Shown here one piece after another: positions 37,301 through 51,212 of a stretch of 64,000 nt of DNA. How positions within the stretch are numbered: position 1 is the first letter of the stretch; the number at the start of each line of letters is the position of its first letter. This DNA comes from Mansonella perstans (lineage: Eukaryota > Nematoda > Chromadorea > Rhabditida > Onchocercidae): positions 1 to 64,000 of the forward strand of contig JBAMDO010000276.1 in assembly GCA_037074765.1 (NCBI GenBank), written 5' to 3'. The translations under genes and the position numbers were made by a program. The notes beneath the pieces are model-generated. The model made no database searches and was not told the origin of the DNA. It worked only from the letters and a program-made list of their open reading frames with translations.

Positions 37301-40300
37301 TATGCTTCATATGTTGATGCAGAAAATTTTTTTCAGGAAATTATTTGACGAAAAAGTTGGAAAATGTAAATGCTTTGCATGTTTCTGTTCCAAAAGTTCA
37401 ATGTAGTTCGTAAGTACTTTGTTCATAATGACATTTATAGTTTTACTAGTCATAAATATTTATAGCTTCATTAATCACGAAATAAATGCTGATGAAGTAA
37501 GTGTTGGCGAATTTCGTCAAATTATGCAAAACGACCTATACTGAACTTTACGCAAGTAGTGTTGTTTAAGATCTGCATTATACATATGGTCTAGTTAAAA
37601 CTCCTATTATTTGAACATAGGTAGAAACATTCGTTTTTTAATTATGTTTAATTTGTGACCTGTGGCAAACACTGTGTCGTCCATTTTCATCAAAATTTAC
37701 ATCACAGTTTGATGTTTTAGTGATGTACATATGGAAAAAACGAAAATACCATGCAAAATGCAGTTGGAGTTAGCTGAAAAGCAGAAAAAAGAGATATTAT
37801 GCGCGCATATGGAAGAAGGAAAAGGTAATTTTAATGAATTTATTAAAATTATTATATGCTTAAAACTTAATTTATCTTTGCCAGGTTCCATTTTTTCTTT
37901 GATTGAACATTTTGAAAATCTGTTTTTTGTAACGAAATCTGCTTTTCTTTTTTAACCAATATTATTTAATCGTTTCAGTTACATTTGCCGATGCTATGGA
38001 CATATGTGTTCCAAGCACTTCATCTTCTTCACTGATAGAGGTAATGCATAAATGATCTGTTACACTGTGCAGTTTTTTGTTTTTATTTTTCAAAATTGTT
38101 TTTGCGTGTGATTTACAGTCTTCAAATAGTCAACGTTGTTTAATCGTCAGAAAGAATCACTTTTAGGAAAATAAGTTGATTGAAAACAATGTACAGCAAG
38201 ATGAACATGGGTTGCAAAAGAATATTCGAGAAAGATATGAGAACGTATCAAAATTCACTGTGGAAAAAAATAAGGAATGTACATGGGAAATGAACATCAG
38301 TTCCAATTTAGTTTGTCATTTTTTTTTTTTTGTTTTTCTTTTTTTTTTTTTTCAAATAATTCTACGTAATGGGATGAGTTCTTGTAGGATTGTTTCAAGA
38401 AATTTGGAGTACAGGTCAAACTTAAAAAAAAAAGGAAATAATTGCAATGAGGTGCTGATAATATACTATAGTGGTAATATTTTATGTCGATATGTGAATG
38501 ATTTTAGCCTGCAGTACGAAGTAGTGAAGAAAAACAAGTTTGTGAAAATACTGAAGGGCTTTCCGCATGGTTTAGCTTTGTGCATCTGGATCCTTTACTT
38601 CCAGAATTAAAGAGACCAACATTTTTGGACATTGGAATTTCTGAGGTATAAATTTTGTGTATATTTTATAGCGAGTACAGCAAGAAACCTTTTAATATAA
38701 TTTTTCAGTAATGTTATCATTTATTTCTTTAAATGAAAACTTGGTTTTTCATCATCCTTCGATATTATTTCAGTTATTTCTTTCTTTCTAAATGAAGGAA
38801 TTTTTAGTTATCAAAGCAGCACGGTTCAGATGGTTGTATGGATAATCTCTTTGGACCGTTATCTCCCAGTACATCTAGCAGAAGAACATCAGTGAGCTCA
38901 GCGGAAGGTTGTGTAATCCCGAGAAATATCATAGCATCCGAAATGACCGGCGATACAGTGTTAACAGCAAAAAAAACTAGCTCTTTGGTTGAATCTTTAT
39001 CATCGCTTCCTATTTCGACAGGTTCTACAGATTCGTCTATGACAAACAAAGCTATACCTACATCTGTATGCGAAAATTCTGATTCATTATGCCATGTACC
39101 TATCTCCATTGTGGAAACTGTTGCAGTTATTCATGATGAACAAGCTGTGAGTTTTATGTTACTTAGTTTTGTAAGTAATGGAATTAAAGGGAAAAAAATA
39201 TGGTAATTTTGGTTAGAATAGACTATTTTTTTAAGTTTACAGCACGACTTTAGAAAAGAAATGTCATTATCTGTTCAGTTTTTGAAGAAAAGTATGCTAA
39301 CATAGACAGCGAGACACATATTTGTGAGAGAGAGTAATTTACTTGGAATTTTTCTTTTTAAACTTCTACTGGCTGAAATGACTAGCAGAACTTGTGCGAC
39401 GGTGTTGGATTCAAGTTTTTGAAAGGGAGGATCCTTCTAAGAGTATTAATAATTCATTTCTTATTCTTTGCAGGGTAGTAAATTCGAGCAGAATCTCAAA
39501 GTCTCAGATAATAGCAATGAAATACTCTCTGTAGAAAAGCAGTCACTGGCGGTTAGGCAAACATCAAGATCTTTTATTACAACTGATTCGAAATGTATTG
39601 GGACGTTGAGTTCCCGGAGAAAACGTATTGCATCAAATTGTCAAAATGAAGACGAAAGTTTAGGAGTTAAAGCTCCGAAGTTGCCAAAAGTAATTAATAC
39701 AAAATCTGCTGATATCAAAGAAGATGAACTAGAAAAAAACCAAGATTCCAGGACGCAGCGGCCAGCAGATGAGGAAATGATCTCAGAAAGAGCAGTATCC
39801 TGTAGTAAAAGATGTTTAAAAAAAGAGGAAAATCTTGTAAGACTACAAGAAAGTAAGGTAGAAAATGTTCTAGAAATGTGTGTAATCAAAAGTGCCGAAT
39901 TAAAAGCTATCAAAAATAAACAAAAATTCGAGAGATGTATTGGTAATCCGGTTTTACAAAAACAACCATTACGATCTTCAGCGAGAAGGAAACAAGTACG
40001 AATTGATTCTTCGTCTTCTGAAGATAACCAAGAGCTGATGATTGACGCGAAGGAAATCATCACTGTTCAGGGTGACCAAGGGACAGAAATTGTACCGATG
40101 CAGCAAGAAAATGTGAATAAAAAATTAGACGAACCTATAACGAATCGAATTCTAACTGATGACAGTTTGGCAGTGCATGAACTTTCAGAAAAAGAAGCTT
40201 GGAACTTCGCGTTTCCATATGGAAAGTTAAATGAAAGGGAGTTGTCAGAAGATAATTCAAAAGAACATGAAACTGTGGACAATACAAAGTCGGGAAATCA

Positions 40301-43300
40301 AGTAGCAAAGGTAGATCGAGAAATAATGCTGAAAAATGGGCTAGACAATGTCGGTACTGTTGCCAAATCTTTAATAAAGAATGTTCGAACAGTGGAATCC
40401 AAGAAATTGGCCTCGACATGGAATAATAAACAAGAAACAGATGAGTCGAGAAAGCGAAATGTGGCTGAAGAAGTTAGCAATGCGCAAGATAAGTGGGAAG
40501 ATGTTAGTCAAATTACGACTTCTTCACAAAAATCAAAAATAATTAGGACTTATTATGGAATGGTACCAGTGGTATACTATGGTTTATGATTGTTCTTGTT
40601 TCAAAATTTCTGGTGATATGGCTCTACCGAGCAGCAATAATATGTTTTAATAGATTTTAATTGATTTCTCCTAATAAATTAGAATTTTAGAGCAAGGACA
40701 GTGAAGACGCGAGCAGTTCTATGATGTCGAATATCAGATCACCCAGATCACTGGGTCAGTCCGTGAAATCTTTTTTGCATGCGTTTTTGCTTATTATTTT
40801 CTCGTTTTTGCTTTTTTTTTTTCAAAAAGTAGAAATAGCAGGAAAAATTCGCATTTATTTTTTGTATTCATCTAGAGCATGTTTTTTAATAAGCTTCATA
40901 GAAAATATGTCTATTCTTTATTTTTTTAAGAACATGTACACAAATCTTGCCAAACTTTTTTGTATTTATGAACTCGTTTTTAATTATACTTTAATTGTAT
41001 TAATTATAGAAGAGAGATTAGATTTTTTACAGGAATTGAATTAAGCGAACTCGATGATGATGGTAATCGATTGGAAATTGTTGCAGATGATGCTAGAGCT
41101 CCATCTCTCAATATGGAAGATGCATCAGGTGATTAATTTCAAACATTATAGTCACTTCAGAAGTTGAAAATAATTTCAATAATGTGAATAGGAAGTGGAT
41201 GCAGTAATTTTTTTTTAGATGTGAGTCATATTTCGAATAACTGCGATAGGTTAGACAATCCTGAGCCAACAAAAGGAGCGACCAGGGTTCGATTTATTTT
41301 TATTTACCCATACATGTTTAGAATATATCTAAATAACGATGTTTGTTTAAGTCGTTCTTGCAAGTTTATGGGTCGAAATGATGAAATTGTTTCTTAACTC
41401 CTATTTGGAAATAATTTTTTTACTTTCCGCAGAAATTGGTCAGTACAGTGAGATCTGAAATGTATAAAAAGATGCATAAGCGCCTTACAGTGCAGACATC
41501 GTGTCTGAAAGGACTTGGAAGAATTGAAGTACATAAACCTGCAGTAAGTGGTGTACTTGCTTTTTCAATTATTGAATGAGACACTCCAGCTTATTTTTTT
41601 GGATTTTATTACACTGTAGAAGCACTGTTTAATTTTGAAAATTTATTATGGAACGCAGTACCTTAGATTTGACACCAGAAACTGAGGAACTTTAGGATTA
41701 AATTTAGTATTTTGCGCGTGAAGTCATTGATTATGAATTGATCCTCCTCGCCTTTAAGGAAAAGAAGATAAATTATACGTTACCGACATCGAAAAAAGCA
41801 GAACGACCAAACATTGCACAGGGGAAAAGAGCATCAATAATGCTTCCTGCCGGAAGAAGTAGATTAAAGAAAACCAAAGTAACTGTTTTAGAGTATTATG
41901 AAGAAATATTTAAGCTTTATCTAATAAAACAGTGGCACATGATTAAATGGATAAAGCTTAAAATCTTTGCAGGTGCATCTTTTTTATTTATTTTCAGCTT
42001 TTAGATAAAAATACAATGCTATTTTTTTCAGGATGTGAAACTCTCTTCACATTGCACAGTACAGCTTGGTACATCTGGAACAAAAATTTTATTTGGGAGT
42101 GATGAGGCTGCTGTGATGTGTTTATTTGATCAGGCGCTCTCAGAAAGCAATTATAATGACAAGTTAATTGAAATAATCCAGAAGTTCCAAACACCAGCAG
42201 TTTCAACAATATCTTGCGAGAAATTAGCGGAATGCTGTGTTAAGGTACTTTTTTTTGGTAAATTCATTCTGAATTGTCTTTAATGAGCGATTGAAAACTT
42301 TTTCAGCTATCGAAAATATGAATGCAAATATCCAGTTCCTACATTACACTGCATTAGATTGACCTTCTCTGTTTCAGACGGAAGATATGTCCTGGACTGC
42401 CCGAAAATATGACTGGATTTAGCGAATTTTTTTTCAGTTTATAAACAAGCTCGATGTTGGCAATATGTGGCATAGTGTCGTGCTCACAGTTCGTTATTGG
42501 ACGGGTAAACAAAGAGATCGGTGTGGAAGTAGTAAAGTTTTGGAACTTCATCAAGTATCATCATCAAAAGAGCGGAATTTCATCGAAGTATTGCATCAAT
42601 TGAGTGGTGAAGAGCACTGGAGTGATATTATTTTACTGTTTTTACGGTCAGTTCTATTAAAAATTAAAAAGTAGAACCATTGCTGCAACTTCCTATTTCA
42701 TCGTAATAGGTTATCAGATTTTTGTTCGATTTCTTGACCTTTTAAAAAATAATTTTAGGCTGCTACATTTTTCAGGAAAATGGTGATATCAGTGATGAAA
42801 ACACGTCTTGTTTCCGTTGCACAGCATGGTCTCAATATTCGATGTGTTCTATTATGCACTCGAATACTATTACAAGTATGAGTTTCAGTTAGAAATAAAA
42901 GTTATCTTTTTGTATTTAATCCAGTTTCAGTCAAGAACTATTGATTTCACATAGACATTGTGATGCTATTTACACTACATAAATTTTTAATTTTACGATC
43001 TCTGTCAGCTTTTTTTTTTTGAAGTAAAACAATGCAGTATTTGTAGCCATGTAGGGAAAACTATATTCTGTATCGTTTATCGGCGATAGAGGTTTATTCG
43101 GTTTTTAATATTGTATTCATACAATATTACTAGCTCATAATAGTAAGAAAAAAGTATAAAGCATGCAGTAAACTGATAAGCAATAATAAAATGAGTTATA
43201 TATAAACAAACAATTTGATTAATTCTAATTAACAAATCTCTGTCGTTTCCTTCGGTGATAGTTGACTGTCACTTTTTACCTTGTTGATAGGTTTCGCAAG

Positions 43301-45640
43301 GGGAAGTTATCTATCATTAAGCTAAGAGATATGTGCCTGAAAGATATCAAAAATAGAAAAAGACAAAGGAATAATGTAACTGCCAATCGAAGTGGTAATG
43401 TATAAGCGATAATGTATGGTAATGGTAATGGATATGGATAAGTAGAAAGCCGTGTGATGCTTGTTTGATTGTAGAAATCTAGTCCTATGAGATTCTTTTT
43501 CCATATATATGTCAAGGTTAAAGGCCACTGGTAAGCTCTAGGTCATCATGGAGGTTAAGCTGGCCCTTGTTATGATCTTTTTGGTTATCGGGTGCTTTTC
43601 TTATCCGCAGTTGTCATAAGTATCGGAATCTCTTTTTGAATCATCTCCGTTGTTAGCCTATATCCTTCTCATCGCCTTTATTTTATTAATAAAATCTCAT
43701 CCTGTCTGGTAATTTTGATTTCGGTGATTTTCGGTAATCCGACGATATGCGCATAAAAATGGAATGTTCAATTTTTACAGAACCCAATAATCGAAATTCA
43801 TTGATGTTGTGTATTAAACTCTTTTTGGATCTTTTTGGTTTTGTAAATCATGAAATAAATGGGCGAGTGAAATATTTTCTAATTTATTTTCATTTAGGAT
43901 GGCTCAAATGATAAGGTAATGGAACAGGTGACAAACTTGTTGCAACGTTTAATAGAACGAGATTCATCAGATAGAGTTGTACCGATGATGTGCTATTCGG
44001 TTGCAATTGTTCCCGAAATTGTTGACAAACTATTACTTGATGAAAATGAGCAATATGAGCCCGTGCGTCGTGTAATGTCCGTACATCTTGCTTCACGAGT
44101 AAGTTTTGTCTGAAGTTTTCGTTTTTTTTGAAATTTCTTAGTTACCTTTCATTGAAAGTTGCCCATCATATGGTGGCAAATTTAGATTTATTTCAACAAA
44201 AAAATCTAAATTTATCTAGTATTCTAAATATATTTCAATTAAATGACACGATAATTAATTTGTAGAAATTTAGAATTAATTGAATCCAAATGATGGATTT
44301 ATTTTGTTGTTTGCTAGAGGATCAAATGAATGAAATATGTAGATCTATTGGTATTTTTTCATTTTGCTGTTGGACAGTAGATATTAATATTATAATAGAA
44401 GCATTATCAAGGAAACCTTTATTTTTCATTTTAAATTATCTGATACTTTCATAAAATCAGTTGTTATCTTCTGTTTCACTTTTTAGGATGAACTTTTTAT
44501 AATATTCAATAAAGTGATTATGTCGCGTATTCTCAACAGAAGTACATATAGTGCCACATGTATGCAAAAACTTAGTATGGATGGTTTCCATCGCTGGTTC
44601 ACTGAATCTATCAATATTATTGTTGCGGACATAAGTGGCTTGAATTTGGAATCAATGGAGGTATCGATTCAAATTTTTTTGTTTGTCTATATTTGTAAAG
44701 TCAGTTTATACCCTTACTTTTTGCCTTCAATTATTGCTGTTCGAAATGTCTACAGAAATTCATTAATTTCCTTATTTTCAGTTACGTTTATATCATTACT
44801 TTTAGTGTTCCAATCACCTTTTTTAGACAGCTTGGTTTTTGATAATTCTTTTGTTTTCAGTTGAGCACCAGACTTTCATCAGCAATGATGACATGTTTTG
44901 CATTGTTCAGTTTAGCTACAGATCGTTTAGTTTCTGATAAGGAAGCTTTATTGCTTACAGCGCTAAATGAATGTGTTCAGATAATAAGGGATTATTTTGA
45001 AAATGGAGAAAAGGTTCTTTTCTCAGAATTTCAATTTTTTTCATTTCTTTTTTTGTTGCCCTTGTTTTTAAAAATATTGGCATTGTAATCCGGATATTTG
45101 TTGTGGTTTTTTTCCACTTGTGGTATTTGTTCACTTGTTACATTCTGCATATTCTAGCAATTATTATAGAATATTACTTCATTTAAGAAAAGAAACGAAA
45201 TGTTTGCTGATATAACGGGGCTGCGATCGGATGATATACTTATAAAGACAGTATTACGTCTTTTACTTTTTGGACGCCTGATGACATCATTTGTCAGAAG
45301 TACAGAATGTTGCATGCTTCCACAAATAGCAAATTTGGTAGAAGAAATTCACAGATTGCGAGAATCCACAAGACTGAAACTCAAACAGGTAGACAAATTC
45401 AAATTTGAATCGAATTGGGTTCCTTAGCACTTTTGGGACTGTTTTCGCTGTTCAGAAATTTTGTTTTATCTGAATTGTTTTAGAAGAATATTTTAAAATT
45501 TTAAAATAAAACATTAGTTGCAGGGAAACGGAACTGTTGAAAATCGTTTACTTTATTTTGGTTTAAATGATTGGCTTCGAACAGTGAAACCCTGGACAAA
45601 ATATCTCCTCACGGCTTTCACAGTGGCAAGAAGTGATTAG
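34334..45640 (+). CDS. Large coiled-coil protein with helical C-terminal domain (ICE1-like candidate)
   Basis: Twenty-eight exons join in phase to 1586 residues. Key exons: 34334-34372, 34598-34774, 34898-35020, 35131-35193, 35390-35515, 35958-36078, 36493-36657, 36910-37080, 37337-37409, 37721-37824, 38808-39146, 39474-40562, 42032-42244, 42438-42646, 43898-44098, 44487-44660, 44861-45013, 45188-45388 and 45524-45640. A CPKCAAM motif is followed by a coiled coil (about 30-250), a linker with FVHLDPLLPEL and LFGPLSPSTSS, a charged low-complexity exon, then about 450 residues of helical C-terminal domain. This order resembles ICE1, scaffold of the little elongation complex for snRNA transcription. 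That is my inference and a profile search should decide. The large 3' exon could also end at a stop at 40589. Confidence 0.7.
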
Positions 45641-47082
45641 TGGTCCTTTTTACAATACACAGGCTTTCTCGGAAACTTGGATCGTACGCAGTTCATCTTG
45701 AGATAATGGTTCAAAGAATCTTTATCAGATTATTTGATATTCGCAAGTTTGCTGTATTCTGAAGTTATTATAATTAAAAATATGATAGAAGCTTTGAAAC
45801 GTTAGACAAAAACAGAATAAAGAATACGGCATGGGAGGACCGATGTTCTTGAAATTTTTTATGAAAACTGAACAGAGTTGTGGGTCTGATCGGTCCAACG
45901 GGAACAGTACAATCCTTCTGTAAAGAATGGTACAGTAATGCTTGTTTTTCAGAGGATCTACGTTCCCAATCCGTTTGAAAATTCCTGAGTAGCAGGCTGA
46001 AGTACAAGTTTGCTGGAATCTTTATCAAAGTTATAGAATTTTTTTTGATTGCGCTAGGAATTTGATTGTTTCAAAACTTAAATTTATGAATTTCATATGA
46101 TGTTATATTGTTTATAATTGCTTTGTATTACAAGTGCTTTGACACGCTTTTGTATGCTCAAATCATTTAACTGAAAATTACTTTTTTTTATAGTTTTATA
46201 TGGAACTCATATAAGTTTAGGATCATTTTCAGTTGTGGTATTCAACTGTTTTTTCATTCGAAATTCTGATTTCAGTGTTTTGATTCTTGTATATAAATAG
46301 TCTTATCATTCGAGCTGATCATCCCTAAATTACTGATTTGGAGATTATCTATAATCGAGCAAATGCTCAACTGATCAAAAAATTAGAAGAATTCGGCATA
46401 CTGCTTTCTTACAACCAAATTCATCTTATCTCAGGTATTTCTGTGGGAAGGCATTTTCTAATGAAAGCACAGCTACCATTAAGAGCGAATGGAATATGTA
46501 TGCAATCAGGTATTCATCTTCTTTGTTAATAGTTCACCTCGTGTTTTCCTTGTAAGTTTCTACCACATCATTGTTTTATTTGTTTTTGGTCATCGTTCAT
46601 TTCATTTGTTACTGAGAATTTTTTTTTTTTTTCTATGCTTATTTAAGAAAAGTGTTGTTCCAGTGATTTTCCTTTGTGATTTTAACCAAAGTGATAATAA
46701 AATTATTGGTAGAAAACGATAGATTTGTCATTCTTTGGACTATTTTGTGTCTTTTCTATTTTATATTTAAAGTGATGTATTTAAGAAATTTTTCAAACTG
46801 CATTTTCATGGAATGAAGATATTTAGTCGTATAGTTTTTAAACATTATTGTTTTAAAAAATAAAATGATTCTAAGGAATTTGTTGATTAGTAAGATAGTA
46901 AAAGTGGTCATTTTATAAAATGTTATATTAAGGAAGCCTTAATGAAGTACACGAATTTCGAAAGAGTAAGCTAATCGACAGGTGCTGAAGTTATATTTGT
47001 GAATCATGAAATTATGGTCAAGGTTTGATACTGGTAAAATTCATTTACATGCTGTTTGTTCAGTTAAACCGATAAATTTTTG
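45641..47082. other. Intergenic region between coiled-coil gene and BLZF1
   Basis: No supported gene. A frame at 46338-46529 looks exon-like (QLIKKLEEFG) but has no ATG or partner exon. An acceptor TTTGTTCAG ending at 47063 lies 20 bases before the BLZF1 ATG and is a likely trans-splice site. Confidence 0.45.
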
Positions 47083-49618
47083 ATGGAAGAAAAAGTGCGT
47101 GTTAAAAAGCGCAATATACCGCGAGTTGTACCATGGGAACCCTACAAGGTAAGATTAAAATTTTTTTTCGAATGCTTCAGCTTAATAACTTTAGACCTTT
47201 TTATGTCTTCCTAGTTTTTTTCTTTACTTTCATTTACATCGGTTTCACCTAAGCTAATATCAATTAAAATTTGACCTGTTGAGTGCGGTCTTGTTTTTAC
47301 GTGAAAGTTTTGGTAGACATTGATCCTTAAAATCTGTTGGTGATGCTTTTTTTGGTGAAGTATCATCTATTCGTAATGCTATATAGACGAAAAAATAATC
47401 CACAACTAATTAAATTTGAATTAGCTGTCGCTGCTTCGAACATTCCTATTCTTTTGAAATCATGCAATTGTAGTCGCAAAGTAGTAGCTGTTGTGGTGCA
47501 TGAATTTTTTAATTTTTGCTCGAAATGTTTTTCGTTTTGAATAATTTCTTTCTCCATATTTATGAAAGGTGAACAGAGAAATATTTTCATTAAGCGCTTG
47601 TCTATAGCTAGATTGCATATTTGTTTGATAATTTGCACATTTTAGAGCATTATTTTCAACATTATGTGTAAGCCAATAATAATTAGTACCAAATTATTCG
47701 TTGACTAAATGAGTTTTAAATTGATACTTGGAATAATAAGTGATTAGTTGCACTTAATATACTTATCACAGATATTTTAAACAAATTTTGAATGTCACTT
47801 CCTTCTACTTTAACATGCTTAGAGACAGTAGGATTTAAATAGAAAGTTTAAAAAAAAAAAAAAAAACTATTTTAAATAATGCTCCGTTTTTGCGTACTTT
47901 TTATAAATGATCATAACATATTAGCAAAAAAGGCTGCATACAAAGTTCCTGAAATATCAGTATCAAAGCTCGCCAACAGTATTATTAACATTCCAATTAT
48001 AAGGTGATTGAAAACGAGCGTTCTATTTTGCTTTATATTAGTTTAAATTATATGTTATAAACTTTTTGTGGTTTTAAACACATGAAGCATTAATTACTAT
48101 ATTTTTCAGGCTGCAACATCGGCTTGTGCAAAAGGAAGCCATCCTGGTGTTTTACCACCTCTGATTAAGTATCAGTTTGCGAAACCGATTCTTGCTATGT
48201 CTGAAAATAGGTCGGAATTGGAAATTATTGGGAGACATTTCTCAGAAAGCGGTACTTTTTTCAGTATAATACTGAATCAGTTGAAGGCTTCTAGATTTCA
48301 AATTTAATTTTGTATGTTTTGAACGCGATTATAAATTATTTCAGTAGAAATGGTCAAAGTAGTTAGGAGTATATACGAAGAAGTTATTTTCCTATTTATT
48401 TACATTACTCATTACTCCATTTCCCATTTTCAGTGGATTCTGGAGAAATGGAAATTTGTGACTGGTCTAGAGTGCGGTCAGTTGGTAGTGAAAAAGAATC
48501 TTTATCACCAAGTCGAGTTGTTGAAGTTGGAAAAGAGGAGAATGTTGGTGATGCAGAGGAACTTCGAAAGCTAAAAAAAGATCTCCAAGTTTGATATTTG
48601 AATTCTTTTATTTTCCTAATCAGAAGATCTTGTAAGGGAAATCTTTTTTTAATTTGAACGATATAAACTTTTTATAACAATGCCCATAAGTAGTGAGAGA
48701 TGAAGCTTGTGGATGATGGTCGTGATGGTTGGATTTCTTACAACACATTCGAAACTGCATCTTTCATGTAAATTTTCTCGATTTTTTTGTGATCTTTTTT
48801 AGTTAGAAAGGCAGTTAACAGAAGAACTGAAACGTATACTTGTTGCTACAATGGGTGATGATTTAACATGTCATGTAAAGGCGCTTAGCGAAGATAAAGT
48901 TCGCCTTGCTCATATGTTGACGAGATTTGAAGCGCAGGTTAGAGTTGTTCGGATTCATTTGTAGAGTTTTTTTTTTCCACCAACTTTTTTTTTTGCTAAG
49001 TTTCTGGTGTTGTTCCGTTTATGTGGCTTGCGACATGAGCCATAATCTTTGAAGTAGATTTTGGACTCATGAATTAATTCCATAGCCTCGTTAATTTCCT
49101 TAGTCAGTTTGTTTAACTTTATAGTTAGTGTCAAATTTCAAAATAGGATGCTGCAAATCTCCGAATTGATTCTGCAAGATATTTGTGGATTATGAAGAGG
49201 TATGACATCAGAGTATGTTTATCTTCTTCAAGAATTTTTTCAGAAATCACATGATCACGATAGAGCCGAAGATTTGGCAATATTAGCTGATATGTGGCGT
49301 TGTAAATTCTTTGCAATAAGTATTCGAGCGGATGAAATGCGTAATCAGAGATATCGTTTACTTTCTCACTGCAGACAGCTGCAAACACTGCTTAACAAAT
49401 TCCTCGTTACAAATCAGGATCTGATCCACAGAAAGCCTACATCTTCAGTTTTGGAAACACTGATGAATGAAGCTCGTGCAGTGCTGAAGACTGATCTGTC
49501 GACATTTTTTGAACGTTCACCATGTGATGAGAAAATTTATAAACCAGTTTCACATACGTCGAATATTACAATTACTTGTTGCAAACATTGTGTTGGTAGA
49601 GAAATTAAGTTGATTTAA
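47083..49618 (+). CDS. BLZF1: Golgin-45 (BLZF1) orthologue
   Basis: Five exons join in phase: 47083-47148, 48110-48251, 48434-48588, 48803-48937 and 49244-49618, giving 290 residues against about 400 in vertebrates. The N terminus has RVVPWEPYK. The coiled coil runs from about 105 ([18 protein letters not shown]) and includes LVATMGDDL, followed at the family spacing by MWRCKFF. The end, [10 protein letters not shown] then REIKLI, matches the conserved C-terminal Cys-rich tail by which golgin-45 binds the GRASP55 PDZ domain with zinc. The protein tethers medial-Golgi membranes with Rab2 and GRASP55. An in-frame exon-like piece at 49144-49197 was left out because splicing past it gives exactly the conserved spacing. 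Confidence 0.85.
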
Positions 49619-50742
49619 ATATAACTGTAATTATTACTAAAGCATATTGCTCAGTATTCCATCGTTGTTGTTCTATTAAATAGTGCTAATCTTATATTCC
49701 TTATTTTTTTTAAAGAATGCAACACTTTAGTGATTGCTTTAGAAAATAGCGGATATTGCGTTTATAATGAATATTAATGAAAGGAGAAAATTTATAAGCT
49801 GGTTTCATATATGAATTATACAACTCGTAATTTATATGTACAATTCATAATTAATACCAATATTAATGATGTATTAAATATTATTAGAAGATTTAAGAGA
49901 GCTTTATGTTTTTTATCCATTTTTGGTGATATCAGAAAAGTTCTTGTAAAAGTCTTTCCTAAATACGATTCATGTTTCTCTGTGCTAATTTCTCAGTGCG
50001 CAATATGTACAAATTTTGTTAAATACCTTGAGAGAAAATTCACGCAGAAAACATCACACAATTGGATTGTAAGTATACAAAAAAGTTTTTTAAAATGGCA
50101 GAAATTAATGTTTTCGACAATATATACTGTGGATGTTGACTGATTTCTATGACTTTGTACTATGAATGTTAGTGATTTCTATATTTTTGTGTTGTATTTC
50201 GTTGCATTGGTAAGTTTCAGTAAATTCAATACTGGTACGGTGAAAAGATATTTATTTTTAATTGAAAGATATTTTCATTTATTAGTACAGTTCTATTAGT
50301 TTTTGAAACTGTTTTAACTTCTTTCTTCTATACTGAAAACCTTCATTTGTTTGTATAGTCTGTCATCGTAATGATATTCCATTATAAATAGTAAAAAGAT
50401 TTCTACTTCAAGTCTTCAAATAATTCGTAAAGTTTAATCAAATTTTTGTACTTAACATAACGGTAAATTTTTATCTCTTTAAATAGTAAGACAATGAGGA
50501 CGGATAGCAATTTTAGATTTATTTTTGAAAATGATTTTTTTTTTAGTTTTATACTAATCCAATGAACTTCTTTCTTAATTTTTGTTTTATGGTTAGGAAA
50601 ACTATTATCAAAAATTGAGAAAAAAAAAATGAAGTGTTTTCAAAAAATTTGCTACTAATTGTAAGATGTTTAATGTGGAATTTCCAAGTATGGTATTACA
50701 TGAGGCTTTTCCAGATTCCGTCTTTTTTATTCGATATAATCA
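49619..50742. other. Intergenic region between BLZF1 and SF3B5
   Basis: Very AT-rich. The frame at 49811-50143 is rich in Ile, Asn and Phe with no family resemblance and is judged chance. An acceptor CTTTTCCAG ends at 50714, about 29 bases before the SF3B5 ATG. Confidence 0.5.
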
Positions 50743-51212
50743 ATGGCAGCACCAACAGAACGATTTCATGTACTGTCACAGCTTGATCATCTGCAATCAA
50801 AGTACACGGGCACAGGACATGCCGATACAACGAGATGGGAATGGCTCGTCAATCAGCATCGTGATACATATGCATCGATGATCGGTAAATTGTTGTTAGA
50901 AGATTCAATAATTTGAAATCATTTCGCAAGTTTTGATTTCTTTTTCTTACACTTTTGTTTATTGGCATAATATAAATTTCAAAAACTTATCTACATTTAC
51001 AAGTAATACAGATAATCAGCAAAAAAATAATACTAAAAAATCTTAAATCGTAACTTCCATCGTAAAAAAGGATAATTTCAGGCCATCCAGACCATCTAAG
51101 TTTGATAGCAGTATGCGAGAACGAATCGCGGGCTAGGGTTCGGTTCAATCTATTGAATCAAATGATTGCGCCTTGTGGACCACCACCTGAAAAGTCTCCA
51201 CTCGATGAATGA
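50743..51212 (+). CDS. SF3B5: SF3B5, small subunit of splicing factor SF3b
   Basis: Two exons, 50743-50884 and 51082-51212, join in phase to 90 residues, matching the family's 86. The diagnostic sequence HSQLDHLQSKY-like start (here VLSQLDHLQSKYTGTGHAD), WEWLVNQHRD, ENESRARVRFN and APCGPPPEK is nearly unchanged from human. SF3B5 is a core part of the SF3b complex of U2 snRNP in the nucleus and helps hold the branch-site recognition module. It follows BLZF1 in the same direction at 1.1 kb and has its own probable trans-splice acceptor. Confidence 0.97.

Noticed and set aside
37466..37496. 31-base exon candidate in the coiled-coil gene
   Set aside because: Including it leaves phase 0 before an exon that needs phase 2; skipping it joins 37409 to 37721 perfectly.
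43276..43528. Two overlapping minus frames in an intron of the coiled-coil gene
   Set aside because: They translate a TAATGG/GATATGG simple repeat and contain no family motif.
46338..46529. Exon-like frame (QLIKKLEEFGILL) between two genes
   Set aside because: No ATG in frame and no matching upstream or downstream exon.
47936..48004. Exon-like block [13 protein letters not shown] in BLZF1 intron 1
   Set aside because: Its donor leaves phase 2 while the next exon starts in phase 0, leading to an early stop.
49811..50143. 110-codon plus frame between BLZF1 and SF3B5
   Set aside because: AT-driven Ile/Asn/Phe/Lys composition, no motif, no splice support.
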